From Desulfococcaceae bacterium HSG9 (lineage in GTDB: Bacteria > Desulfobacterota > Desulfobacteria > Desulfobacterales > JAUCGF01), in assembly GCA_030378005.1 (NCBI GenBank), contig JAUCGF010000001.1, positions 38,773 to 82,335 of the forward strand: 43,563 bases of DNA, given 5' to 3'. Below the pieces are notes generated by a model. The model was given only the letters and a program-made list of their open reading frames with translations, was not told the DNA's origin and searched no databases. Made by a program: the position numbers and the translations under genes. Position 1 is the stretch's first letter, and each line of letters starts with the position of its first letter. This document shows, piece after piece, positions 17,902-25,353 of the stretch.

Positions 17902-19665
17902 ATGGCTTACAATGCAGTAGAAATGGCTGACTGGCAGATCTCCGAAGCGGCTGAAAAAAACATGCCCACACCGGATGAATGGCGGGATAAACTCGGTTTG
18001 GAAAAAAACGAGATTCTTCCCATGGGGCGATTGGCAAAACTTGATTTCCTCAACATTATCAACCGATTGCAGGATAAACCGGATGGTAAATACATTGAAG
18101 TTACGGCAATCACACCCACACCGTTGGGCGAAGGCAAAAGCACCACTTCATGCGGCCTGATGGAAGGTCTTGGTTTGCGTGGCAAGAACGTCGGTGGCGC
18201 TCTGCGACAGCCTTCCGGCGGCCCTACCATGAACGTCAAGGGAACCGCTGCCGGTGGTGGTAACTCACTGCTGATTCCGATGACCGAATTTTCATTGGGA
18301 CTGACCGGCGATATCAATGACATCATGAATGCCCACAACTTGGCTATGGTGGCTTTGACCTCACGGATGCAGCATGAGCGCAACTACAATGATGAGCAAC
18401 TCGACCGACTGACCGGTATGGCACGGTTGGACATCGATCCCACCCGCGTTGAGTTGGGCTGGATCATTGATTATTGCGCCCAGGCCCTCCGCAATATTAT
18501 CATTGGCATCGGCGGCCGCTTTGACGGTTTTACCATGCAGTCTAAATTCGGAATTGCTGTTGGTTCCGAATGTATGGCGATTCTGTCGGTTATCCGAGAT
18601 TTGGCGGATCTGAAAGACCGCCTGAACAACATTACCGTAGCCTTTGATAAGAGCGGCAAACCGGTTACTACCGGTGATTTGGAAGTGGGTAACGCCATGA
18701 CCGCTTTTATGCGCAACACAATCAACCCCACCATGATGTGTACCGCCGAGTATAACCCCTGCATGGTTCATGCCGGACCGTTTGCCAATATCGCCGTGGG
18801 TCAATCCTCAATTATTGCTGACCGCGTTGGATTGAAATTGTTCGATTACCATGTTACGGAATCCGGTTTCGGTGCCGATATCGGGTTTGAAAAATTCTGG
18901 AACGTCAAATCCCGCTTCAGTGGCCTGAAACCCAACGTATCAGTGCTTACCACCACCATCCGCGCACTGAAAAGCCACGGTGGCGGTCCCAAGGTGACAC
19001 CGGGTATCGCAATGCCTGATGCCTATACGCAAGAGAATGTGGGCATGGTTGAAAAAGGATGCGTCAACATGGTGCATCATATCAACACCATCCGCAAAGC
19101 CGGAATTAACCCGGTCGTCTGCATCAACCGATTCTACACAGATACGGATGAAGAGTGTAGAGCCGTCCGCGCTGCTGCCGAAGCTGCCGGGGCACGTTGC
19201 GCCGAGTCCAAACATTGGGAAAAAGGCGGCGAAGGCGCCTTGGAATTTGCCGATGCCGTTGTCGATGCTTGTGAAGAAGAAAATGATTTCAAATTCCTGT
19301 ATCCGCTGGAAATGAAACTGCGCGACCGCGTTGACATTATCGCCAGGGAAGTTTACGGTGCCGATGGTGTGACCTGGACTGCTGAAGCCGAGGCCAAGGC
19401 CAAGATGCTGGAAAATGATCCCAAGTACGATGACTTTGCAACCATGATGGTTAAAACCCACCTCAGCCTGAGCGCCGATCCGACACTCAAGGGTGCGCCT
19501 AAAGGATGGTCTTTGCCAATCAGAGACGTACTGATTTACTCTGGTGCCAAGTTCCTCTGCCCCTGTGCTGGCACAATCAGCCTGATGCCTGGAACCGGCT
19601 CCAATCCGGCCTTCAGACGTGTTGATGTTGATACGGAAACAGGTAAGGTCAGCGGCCTGTTCTAA
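17902..19665 (+). CDS. fhs: Formate-tetrahydrofolate ligase
   Basis: This enzyme joins formate to tetrahydrofolate at the cost of ATP, giving 10-formyl-THF. It is a step of one-carbon metabolism and of the methyl branch of the Wood-Ljungdahl pathway. The 587-aa protein carries the P-loop TPLGEGKST (about 73-81), the conserved [21 protein letters not shown] region and the C-terminal [17 protein letters not shown]. It is slightly longer than the roughly 555-residue Moorella enzyme. An AAGGAG ribosome binding site precedes the ATG, and a strong terminator follows, so it is transcribed alone. Whether it works in CO2 fixation, acetate oxidation or purine synthesis cannot be told from this window. 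Confidence 0.97.
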   Translation: MAYNAVEMADWQISEAAEKNMPTPDEWRDKLGLEKNEILPMGRLAKLDFLNIINRLQDKPDGKYIEVTAITPTPLGEGKSTTSCGLMEGLGLRGKNVGGALRQPSGGPTMNVKGTAAGGGNSLLIPMTEFSLGLTGDINDIMNAHNLAMVALTSRMQHERNYNDEQLDRLTGMARLDIDPTRVELGWIIDYCAQALRNIIIGIGGRFDGFTMQSKFGIAVGSECMAILSVIRDLADLKDRLNNITVAFDKSGKPVTTGDLEVGNAMTAFMRNTINPTMMCTAEYNPCMVHAGPFANIAVGQSSIIADRVGLKLFDYHVTESGFGADIGFEKFWNVKSRFSGLKPNVSVLTTTIRALKSHGGGPKVTPGIAMPDAYTQENVGMVEKGCVNMVHHINTIRKAGINPVVCINRFYTDTDEECRAVRAAAEAAGARCAESKHWEKGGEGALEFADAVVDACEEENDFKFLYPLEMKLRDRVDIIAREVYGADGVTWTAEAEAKAKMLENDPKYDDFATMMVKTHLSLSADPTLKGAPKGWSLPIRDVLIYSGAKFLCPCAGTISLMPGTGSNPAFRRVDVDTETGKVSGLF

Positions 19666-19701
19666 TTCACTGTTAAGTATTTAACGCTTGTAAATAAAGA
19701 A

Positions 19702-19730
19702 GGCCCGGTCGCAAGACCGGGCCTTTTTTT
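19702..19730 (+). terminator. Rho-independent terminator of fhs
   Basis: A perfect 9-bp stem, GGCCCGGTC and GACCGGGCC, with the loop GCAA is followed by seven T residues. It lies 36 bases after the fhs stop codon. Confidence 0.95.
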
Positions 19731-19807
19731 GCGGCAAAATTAGAGCCACTACTTTCCAAATATCAATAAAGAAGGTTAACAAATTGAATAAAAAAAAAGG
19801 ATAAAAA

Positions 19808-20035
19808 ATGAAAAGTATCACAGTTACCGATACTCTGGCATTGTCAATACCCGAACGTATCCAATTAGTTGAAGAAATCTGGGATACAATTGCTGCCCAG
19901 GCAGTAACTCCAGAACTAACCGTCGCAGAAAAAAAATTGATTGATGAAAGATTAGAAGCGCATCGTCAAAATCCAGAGGCAGGCTCTTCATGGGAAAATG
20001 TTTATAGAAGGATAGCAAAGAAATATGAGATATGA
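19808..20035 (+). CDS. Antitoxin of an addiction module (RelB/Unstab_antitox type)
   Basis: The 75-aa protein matches the 'addiction module component' antitoxin family: an N-terminal half with SIPERIQLVEEIWDTI and a C-terminal toxin-binding part with ERLEAHRQNPEAGSSWENVYRRI. These antitoxins neutralise the toxin of the following gene and usually repress their own operon. It overlaps the toxin gene by 11 bases. A weak purine-rich ribosome binding site (AAAGGATAAAA) precedes the ATG. Confidence 0.9.
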   Translation: MKSITVTDTLALSIPERIQLVEEIWDTIAAQAVTPELTVAEKKLIDERLEAHRQNPEAGSSWENVYRRIAKKYEI

Positions 20036-20336
20036 ATTGGTCATCAAACCGGAAGCTGAAGAAGATCTGTCAGAAACATTTGAATGGTACGAAGAAAAAA
20101 GAAAAGGATTAGGATATGATTTTCTTCTACAAATTGATGCCGGTCTTCGTTTAATTGAGAACAACCCCCTGGCTTTCCGCGAAAGATACAAAGGAACACG
20201 ACGTCATATTATCAAGCGATTTCCCTATATCATAGTCTATCGTGTCGAGGATTTAAAAGTTATTGTATTGGGAGTTCTTTACGGTGGTCGTGATCCGCGA
20301 TGGATTAAGAAAAAAATAAACGGAACCATTTCATAG
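20025..20336 (+). CDS. RelE/ParE-family toxin
   Basis: The 103-aa protein has the compact RelE/ParE fold signature: KPEAEEDLSETFEWYEEKRKGLGYDFL, then NNPLAFRERYKGTRRHIIKRFPYIIVYRV and the final strand VIVLGVLYGGRDPRWI. Family members either cleave mRNA on the ribosome or inhibit gyrase; the subtype cannot be settled from motifs alone, although pairing with this antitoxin family is typical of ParE-like toxins. Translation is probably coupled to the antitoxin through the 11-base overlap. Confidence 0.9.
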   Translation: MRYELVIKPEAEEDLSETFEWYEEKRKGLGYDFLLQIDAGLRLIENNPLAFRERYKGTRRHIIKRFPYIIVYRVEDLKVIVLGVLYGGRDPRWIKKKINGTIS

Positions 20337-20443
20337 CCTGATTAGCACTACGAAAAATGCCAATTAAAGGTTAATATTTCTATGAGTATATCTGAGGTTT
20401 ATGTGAAATATTAATGACAACATTTTTCCAAACAAGCCAGCTA

Positions 20444-20740
20444 TCATAAGTTCTTAAAACCTTTCAGATACTGATCCCACTCCATGGGTAGCAGGTTTTT
20501 TTTAGCTGAATTGCAAGCCTTACAGCAAGTGACCACGTTTCCTTTGGTAGTTCTTCCGCCACGCGCAATGGGAACAACATGATCCATGGTAAGCCCCCGT
20601 GGGTGCATACGACGCCTGCAATAGTAACAAACACCTTTAGCCAAACGACGCTTCCACCACTGTGAAGATCGAAGTTCACGCGCTTTACTGCGCTCCCTCT
20701 TTTCATCAAAATTATCCCATGCAAACAAATCCGGCGTCAT
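20444..20740 (-). CDS. Small HNH endonuclease-family protein
   Basis: The 98-aa protein has an HNH core: CYYC zinc pair, LTMDHVVPIARGG with the first histidine, GNVVTCCKACNSAKKN with the asparagine and the second CxxC pair. Small proteins of this kind are common in bacterial and phage genomes and cut or nick DNA; some are homing or repair nucleases. It lies 64 bases downstream of the ATP-grasp gene on the same strand, with a palindromic repeat between them. It converges with the toxin gene. No specific target can be inferred. Confidence 0.86.
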   Translation of the reverse strand: MTPDLFAWDNFDEKRERSKARELRSSQWWKRRLAKGVCYYCRRRMHPRGLTMDHVVPIARGGRTTKGNVVTCCKACNSAKKNLLPMEWDQYLKGFKNL

Positions 20741-20804
20741 ATCAGCCCCCTAAAGTAAATAAATTACAAATCACAAAATACAAATATCAAATAAATACCA
20801 AATC

Positions 20805-21698
20805 TCAAATAGGAGTGCAAACTTCAGTTTGCGTCATCAGAGCATCGCAAACTGATGGCAGCTCCGTAATCCAAGCTTGAATTTCCTCTTCCAGAATATC
20901 GTAAAACGCTTGCGAGCCTCCCAGCCCTTTGCGGCCAAAAAAATAGTTGATTTCCAAAAAAAGCGGTGGCGGTTTTTCTTCTTGATCTGCAAAAATAAAA
21001 TCAAACCCGGCCAGATTAATCCCGGTCAGGCGGCAAAACGCCTGGGCTGCTTTGATGCCAGCATCCCTGAGTTGAGGATCGGCAACTGCGTCAATGGTCG
21101 CGCCTTGAGCCAGACTGGTGCCGAATTGTTTTTTGTTTTTCTGAATGCGCCAGTAAGCAACGTAACGCCTGCCAATGACACAAACTCGTAATGAACGGTT
21201 GCGTGAAGGAATATATCTTTGAACTAAAAATCCCGGCCATCCGTTTTTTTCCTGTTTTATGGCCAACCGAATTTTTTCTTTAAAATCAGTATCTGATTGA
21301 ATCAGAAAAACCGCTTGGCCTTCCCCGCCATAATTTAATTTAAAAACAAAAGGATAAGGTTCGATCTCCTGAAATGTCAATTTACTCTTACGAAGATTAT
21401 AAGAGCGCATATCTTTAAACAGATAAGATTGTGGATGGGCGATGCTGATTTTACGCCCGATTTTACGAAAAAGACGAATCTGTCCTGTTTTGCCGGGGTA
21501 ATCAAACCGGGTGTCCCAATTGGGAAAAACAAATTTGCAATTGGAGCGCACCATATTATATAAAGCATCACTACAACCTTGGGGCAAAATAACGGTATAT
21601 GCCATCTGAATGGCTTTCAGATCATAACGATCCGGCTGGCGTCCGGCGCAAAGCCGATTCATATCCGCCTCATAGCAGGGATGATAAGATAAAATCAT
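20805..21698 (-). CDS. RimK-like ATP-grasp protein
   Basis: The 297-aa protein has an ATP-grasp core. The central lysine strand is YPFVFKLNYGGEGQAVF, the second nucleotide-binding strand FLVQRYIPSRNRSLRVCVIG, and the metal-binding end GFDFIFADQ ... LFLEINYFFG. ATP-grasp ligases join a carboxylate to an amine or thiol through an acyl phosphate; RimK and glutathione synthetase are the nearest general models, but the substrate is unknown. It begins 21 bases after the acetyl-CoA hydrolase/GNAT stop on the same strand and is probably cotranscribed with it. The last roughly 20 residues are encoded by a palindromic repeat and are unlikely to be ancestral. Confidence 0.82.
   Translation of the reverse strand: MILSYHPCYEADMNRLCAGRQPDRYDLKAIQMAYTVILPQGCSDALYNMVRSNCKFVFPNWDTRFDYPGKTGQIRLFRKIGRKISIAHPQSYLFKDMRSYNLRKSKLTFQEIEPYPFVFKLNYGGEGQAVFLIQSDTDFKEKIRLAIKQEKNGWPGFLVQRYIPSRNRSLRVCVIGRRYVAYWRIQKNKKQFGTSLAQGATIDAVADPQLRDAGIKAAQAFCRLTGINLAGFDFIFADQEEKPPPLFLEINYFFGRKGLGGSQAFYDILEEEIQAWITELPSVCDALMTQTEVCTPI
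20811..20865. repeat. Dispersed palindromic repeat, copy D, overlapping a gene end
   Basis: The left arm AGGAGTGCAAACTTCAGTTT and the right arm CGCAAACTGATGGCAGCTCC are the same family as copies B and C. The right arm is diverged. The element overlaps the last codons of the ATP-grasp gene, which reads through it. Confidence 0.8.
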
Positions 21699-21719
21699 TG
21701 AACACTCAGACTTGGTGAA

Positions 21720-23594
21720 TTATATGGGTCCATCAAAGCGACATTTCATTTCCAACATATCGCTGTCATAAATTGTTTTGGTTTTATATGGCAGCGTTTT
21801 GAACAGGTTGATCATGCCTCTGTTTGATGGTGATGTATAGGCGATCAACCCTGAAATTCCGTTTTCACGCGCTGCCGAAGCCAGTTTTTGCATCAAAATT
21901 TTACCCAGTTTCTTGCCCTGATAACTTTTACTGACGGAAAAGGCCACTTCCGCCATGTTTATTGAAGGTTCAAGCAGATATTCGCCTACTGCGACCACCT
22001 GTCCGAATCCGAACTCACCCACAAGTGCGATGATGGTCAAATTGTTCACATAATCAATTTGAGAGACTTCTTTGGCTTCTTCCTGCATAAAGCTGGTTCT
22101 TTCATGGAAAAAGCGGGAAATAACATCATTCGTATCAAGATTGTAAAGATGTTCCTGAATTCTTCTGACATCCACCGGTTTGGCCGGACGAATGGAAACC
22201 TTTTCACCATCAATGATACGGGATTCCTCAAGAGCAAGCGGATAAACGCCGTGGATCGATTCTTTTAACGTCACGGTTGCAGCTAACAATCCCATTTCTT
22301 TGGCATCATTAAACAACTGATCACGGAAATCAGGATGCGCGATACTGATCATCCCCATGGCGCGTTCCTGCAAACTTTTGCCAAACAGATTAAACGCACC
22401 ATATTCTGTTACCGCATAATGGACGTCACCGCGGGGCAAAACCACGGCTGTATTTTCCAAGCGGGGTAAAACACGGCTTTTTTTACCATCACGCGAGGTG
22501 GAACAGAGCATCAGAATCGACTTGCCGCCTTCGGACATGACCGCTCCTCTGGCAAAATCGGCCATACCGGTAACGCCAGCAAAATGGTTATAGGGTAAAG
22601 CATCGGCCGCAACCTGGCCGGTTAAATCCATTGCCAGAGGCACACTTAGAGCAACCATTTTGTTGTGACTGGCGATAATAGCCGGATCATTTACATATTC
22701 GGACGGTTGAAAATTAATGGCCGGGTTGTCATTAATAAATTCGTAGAGGTTTTGTGTTCCCATAGCGTTGCTAGCTACCAAACGTCCTTCATTGCAGCCT
22801 TTTTTACGGTTGTTGATTACGCCCATGGAAACCAGCCTCATAATGCCATTGGTCAGGTATTCGGTGTGAATCCCCAAATCTTTTTTATCGCTAAGTGCCA
22901 AAAGCGTAGCCTGGGGCGTTGCACCGGGACTGATATGAATGGTTGAACCATCATCAATCAAGCGGGCGATGAGTTTGCCGATGGTATTAGCGGCCTCAAA
23001 TTCCGGAGGTCCCATAACGGTAAGAATTTCTTCGTCATATTCCACAATTACGTCCACATCATTGACGTGGATAAAACTGCGGCCATGCACTTTAGGCATT
23101 TGGGGGTTGACCTGGGCGATCACCAAATCAGCAGACATTGCGGCCGCCAGTGTGATATCAACGGAGACACCGAGACTTAACCAGCCAAAATCATCCGGCG
23201 GAGACACTTGAATCAGAGCGACATGGATAGGTAATTGGCGGCTTTTAAACAACCGGGGCACAGCCGAAAGGTTCATTGGCGTAATAAAACGTTGGTTACG
23301 GGCGATTCGTTCAGCACTTGCGGAACCGAGATAAAATGAACGAATCGTCATGTTTTGTTCTTTGCTTTTATTGGCGATCAATGTGAGCGGTGTGGTTTCA
23401 AGGCTCAACAGACGTACAATTTCTATATCACTGAAACGTATCGCCAAATTTGCAAGCTCGCGCACAAGATGTTGAGGTTCTCCGCAGGCCGAACCGATAA
23501 ACACCCGTTGCCCCGGTTTAATCAATTGCAACGCCTCACGCGCGGTGCTTCTTTTTTCCACATACCCGTCAGCCCAATAATCAATGACAGCCAT
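21720..23594 (-). CDS. Acetyl-CoA hydrolase/transferase fused to a GNAT acetyltransferase domain
   Basis: The 624-aa protein joins two domains. Residues 1 to about 440 are an acetyl-CoA hydrolase/CoA-transferase (GSACGEPQHLV near 34, a family hallmark; GVTGMADFARGA; AVTEYGAFNLFGKSLQERA). From about 470 to the end is a GNAT domain with the acetyl-CoA loop YQGKKLGKILMQKL. This fusion is a known arrangement, frequent in Desulfobacterota. It probably moves CoA between acyl groups (for example acetate or other short acids), while the GNAT domain may acylate a protein or small molecule. The start follows AGAGGA. The ATP-grasp gene lies directly downstream. Confidence 0.9.
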   Translation of the reverse strand: MAVIDYWADGYVEKRSTAREALQLIKPGQRVFIGSACGEPQHLVRELANLAIRFSDIEIVRLLSLETTPLTLIANKSKEQNMTIRSFYLGSASAERIARNQRFITPMNLSAVPRLFKSRQLPIHVALIQVSPPDDFGWLSLGVSVDITLAAAMSADLVIAQVNPQMPKVHGRSFIHVNDVDVIVEYDEEILTVMGPPEFEAANTIGKLIARLIDDGSTIHISPGATPQATLLALSDKKDLGIHTEYLTNGIMRLVSMGVINNRKKGCNEGRLVASNAMGTQNLYEFINDNPAINFQPSEYVNDPAIIASHNKMVALSVPLAMDLTGQVAADALPYNHFAGVTGMADFARGAVMSEGGKSILMLCSTSRDGKKSRVLPRLENTAVVLPRGDVHYAVTEYGAFNLFGKSLQERAMGMISIAHPDFRDQLFNDAKEMGLLAATVTLKESIHGVYPLALEESRIIDGEKVSIRPAKPVDVRRIQEHLYNLDTNDVISRFFHERTSFMQEEAKEVSQIDYVNNLTIIALVGEFGFGQVVAVGEYLLEPSINMAEVAFSVSKSYQGKKLGKILMQKLASAARENGISGLIAYTSPSNRGMINLFKTLPYKTKTIYDSDMLEMKCRFDGPI

Positions 23595-23833
23595 AATTAT
23601 CCTCTTTCTTTAAATTTAAAGTTTATAAAATATTACCGCGCTAAAACATTGATTGATTTCATTTCAATTTTTCTTTAACGTGTATTACTTTAATTTTCAA
23701 GAAAAACCGGTTTTATTAGAATGTTTTTACAATGCACTTCTGAATTTTTATTTACCGATTACCAAATTAATGCTAAAGGAAAATTTATAATGTAACAGGG
23801 TGTTACTGGTTAAACTTGAAAAAGGAGGGTAAA

Positions 23834-24601
23834 ATGGCAACAATCGTACATTTTGAAATTCCAGCGGATAATATTGAAAGAGCCAAAGAGTTTTACACTC
23901 AGCTTTTTGATTGGAAAATCGAAAAGCATGACGGTCCTATGGATTATTGGATGATCAACACAACGGATGCCAAAGGTGAAAAAGGTCTTGAAGGGGGGAT
24001 AATGCAGCGGCAGGATCCGCAACATCCGATAACAAATTATGTTGAAGTCGATTCTGTGGATGAATATGCCGCCAAAGTAGAGAGCCTGAATGGTGTGATC
24101 ATTGTTCCGAAATCGCCAGTGACCGGCGTTGGATATTTTGCTGTATGCCAGGATACGGAAAACAACGTATTCGGAATCTGGGAAACTGACCCCGAAGCCT
24201 TCGCACTGCCGCCATTGGAAGACCCGGCTGAGGTGTTTATCGCTGTCCAGATTGCTGTCATCGCTGCGGATGAAAACTACGGTGTGGATGAAATGCGCAT
24301 GATTTGGTATGAAATCGAAACAATGGATATTTTCAAGGATAAGGATTTCAAAGCGCTTGAAACCAAAATGTTCAAGGCATTTGGTAAAAACCCATCTGAA
24401 CTGGCCGCCTTTCAAAATTTTGAAATTGACTGGATTATCAAGTGTGCTAACGAAAAACTAAGTGTGGAACAACGCAAATCAGCTCTTAGCACAGCTACAA
24501 AACTGGCACATGCTGATAAAAATATCGAAGGCTATCAAAAAGATATGGATCGTCGTGAAATTGTTGTTTTGAACCGGCTACAGGAAGGACTTGAGATTTA
24601 A
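23834..24601 (+). CDS. VOC (glyoxalase-like) domain fused to a TerB-like helical domain
   Basis: Residues 1 to about 120 form a vicinal-oxygen-chelate domain (VHFEIPADNIERAKEFYTQLFDWKIE ... FAVCQDTENNVFGIWETD), the fold of glyoxalase I, dioxygenases and antibiotic-resistance proteins. Residues about 130-255 are all helical and resemble a TerB/DjlA-type domain, with VAVIAADENYGVDEMR-like and HADKNIEGYQKDMDRRE stretches carrying acidic residues. The TerB assignment is by pattern only. I put the start at the ATG at 23834, directly behind AAAGGAGGGT; the frame could also begin with TTG at 23816, which would cover the ribosome binding site. The enzyme activity is unknown. Confidence 0.82.
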   Translation: MATIVHFEIPADNIERAKEFYTQLFDWKIEKHDGPMDYWMINTTDAKGEKGLEGGIMQRQDPQHPITNYVEVDSVDEYAAKVESLNGVIIVPKSPVTGVGYFAVCQDTENNVFGIWETDPEAFALPPLEDPAEVFIAVQIAVIAADENYGVDEMRMIWYEIETMDIFKDKDFKALETKMFKAFGKNPSELAAFQNFEIDWIIKCANEKLSVEQRKSALSTATKLAHADKNIEGYQKDMDRREIVVLNRLQEGLEI

Positions 24602-24616
24602 AATTTCAAGGCTTGA

Positions 24617-24660
24617 TGTTCGGGTTTCAGTGTTCAGCAAAAACTTCCTGAAACCTGAAA
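24617..24660. repeat. Hairpin between the VOC and MBL genes
   Basis: GGGTTTCAG at the left is complementary to CTGAAACC and again to GAAACCC at the right. It may be a small dispersed repeat or a weak stem between the two genes. It lacks a T tract, so it is not a classical terminator. Confidence 0.45.
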
Positions 24661-24681
24661 CCCCCAAAAGGGAGGTTGGAC

Positions 24682-25326
24682 ATGGCAATTGTCGCTGAAA
24701 ATGATAATATCCGAATTGAGAGGCTCCGCTTAGGGGCTTTTGGTACAAATGCTTATATTTTAATTTGTCAACGCACCGGTGACAGTGTTGTGATTGATGC
24801 ACCGGGTGAGGCTGAACGGATTCTGGAACGGCTTGAAGGCACCAATCCCAAATATATTCTGATCACCCACAATCATTCCGATCATATTGGTGCTTTGGAT
24901 GCGTTGAAAGCGGCGTTAAAGATTCCGGTTGGCGTCCACGTTTCAGATGCAAATAACCTGAATCTGTCCCCTGAATGGCTCCTACAGAATAATGATGTGA
25001 TTGAATTTGGCAATGTGCGCCTGACGGTTCTGCACACGCCGGGGCATACGGAAGGAAGTGTCTGTTTCCATACCGACGCCTTCTTACTGGCTGGTGATAC
25101 TCTTTTTCCCAATGGACCGGGAAAGACATGGTCAGCAGACGCTTTTCAGCAGATCATTCAATCCCTTACAGATACGCTTTTTGCGCTGCCCGACGATACT
25201 CTGGTGTTTCCCGGCCACGGTGACAGCACTGATATAGGGCGCGAAAAAAGGGCATCCGAAGTTTTTTTAGCCAAACCTATTGATCCCAATATGTATGGTG
25301 ATGTGCTATGGTCTTCGGCTGAGTAA
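24682..25326 (+). CDS. MBL-fold (glyoxalase II-like) metallohydrolase
   Basis: The 214-aa protein has the metallo-beta-lactamase fold with the metal site THNHSDH (H63, H65, D67, H68), LHTPGHTEGSVCF, LAGDTLF and FPGHGDST. This pattern is typical of small thioesterase/glyoxalase II-like hydrolases; the substrate is unknown. The ATG at 24682 follows GGAGG at a spacing of 6 bases; the frame could be opened at a TTG at 24676, which is less likely. It lies 80 bases after the VOC gene on the same strand, so the two may form a detoxification pair (glyoxalase I-like and II-like). That link is inference. Confidence 0.9.
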   Translation: MAIVAENDNIRIERLRLGAFGTNAYILICQRTGDSVVIDAPGEAERILERLEGTNPKYILITHNHSDHIGALDALKAALKIPVGVHVSDANNLNLSPEWLLQNNDVIEFGNVRLTVLHTPGHTEGSVCFHTDAFLLAGDTLFPNGPGKTWSADAFQQIIQSLTDTLFALPDDTLVFPGHGDSTDIGREKRASEVFLAKPIDPNMYGDVLWSSAE

Positions 25327-25353
25327 GAATGGCAGGCCATAGCTGTTTTCAAA

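Noticed and set aside
23810..24415. Minus-strand frame of 201 residues
   Set aside because: It is antisense to the VOC-TerB gene, which has a ribosome binding site and recognised domains.
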